Source: Tanytarsus gracilentus (lineage: Eukaryota > Arthropoda > Insecta > Diptera > Chironomidae). Taken from it: a DNA stretch of 64,000 nt. A program made the position numbers and the translations under genes. The notes beneath the pieces are model-generated. The model was not told where the DNA came from. It was given only the letters and a program-made list of their open reading frames with translations, and made no database searches. How positions within the stretch are numbered: position 1 is the first letter of the stretch; each line of letters begins with the position of its first letter. The stretch spans positions 5,294,001 through 5,358,000 of the forward strand of contig JAXRKN010000044.1 in the NCBI GenBank assembly GCA_038502055.1, read 5' to 3'. This document shows, in pieces, positions 63,691 through 64,000 of the stretch.

Positions 63691-64000
63691 TTAGCAGTTT
63701 GCACCACAGTAACGTCTTGTTGCACAAAACTTTAGACTTCCAGTGCACTTCCTATGAATTCTTTTTATTCGCCCATCTTTCTCATCTTTAAAGCAATGCC
63801 AGTAAGATTTCTCATCTTCGGGATCTTCTACGGCGCCTGAGGTAAAGTTTTTGGAAAAAATTAATTTTTTTTGCAACCTTAACGGTTAATTTTTTCACCC
63901 AAAAAATGTTAACTCACCTAAAACTACACATCTAACTCTTTTGCTTTTCTTCTTTTTCTTCTTAACCTGAGGCCTTGTGGTTCTTCTCTGCGCTACTTCT
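63691..64000 (-). CDS. Small cysteine-rich protein, CBM14-like C-terminus (5' partial)
   Basis: The last two exons of a minus-strand gene: 64000-63918 (continues beyond the window) and 63836-63691 (stop TAA), phase 1 junction, acceptor cctcag. The visible 75 residues start with a very basic stretch (RRTTRP, then six Lys), followed by six Cys: RC, HC, KC, FC, YC, NC. The order C...DPEDEKSYWHC...C, then TGSLKF, resembles the peritrophin-A/CBM14 chitin-binding fold (DPxDCxxYYxC...CPxGLxF), but the second Cys is replaced by Glu and an extra Cys follows SLKF. Spacing deviates enough that a different secreted Cys-rich family is possible. The stop lies 85 bp from that of protease-homologue copy 2, tail to tail. 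Confidence 0.5.

Overview
The window is AT-rich animal nuclear DNA, almost certainly from an insect and most likely a dipteran; a lower dipteran such as a midge or mosquito relative is my best guess. The grounds are GT-AG introns of 50-200 bp in most genes, one very long intron, an arthropod-type ZAD zinc-finger exon, and proteins matching insect GATAd, skywalker, citrate synthase (knockdown), ALG5 and a TCAIM-like protein. All gene models were built by hand from codon phase and splice consensus; none has transcript support.

Layout. 1-39,794 (+) holds a GATA transcription factor, probably GATAd, with its 5' end outside the window. A lone ZAD half-exon at 9,919 is followed by a 27.4-kb intron and then six closely spaced 3' exons (37,498-39,794). 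The intron and the upstream noncoding DNA carry two terminal-inverted-repeat elements (24.0-25.3 kb and 29.45-31.4 kb), small hairpin repeats and a dispersed 11-mer identical to a tRNA B box. 43,311-45,180 (+) is a complete TCAIM-like mitochondrial protein gene. It converges on skywalker/TBC1D24 (minus, 46,887-52,061), which has two candidate first coding exons. 52.1-55.5 kb appears noncoding.

55,537-59,991 (minus) holds two housekeeping genes head to tail: ALG5 (lipid-linked glucose donor for N-glycosylation in the ER) and, 212 bp downstream, mitochondrial citrate synthase. Citrate synthase is complete only if intron 1 is a GC-AG intron.

60.75-63.6 kb (+) holds two tandem serine-protease-homologue copies that have lost catalytic residues and carry disruptions. 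The second has an exon 1 of exactly the same length as the first, but a 21-nt GT...AG relic where intron 1 should be. The window ends in the last two exons of a small cysteine-rich secreted-type protein on the minus strand.

The genes do not form a pathway; this is an ordinary mix of regulator, mitochondrial, synaptic-traffic and glycosylation genes. The most unusual content is the modular repeat system in the GATAd intron and the decaying protease-homologue pair.
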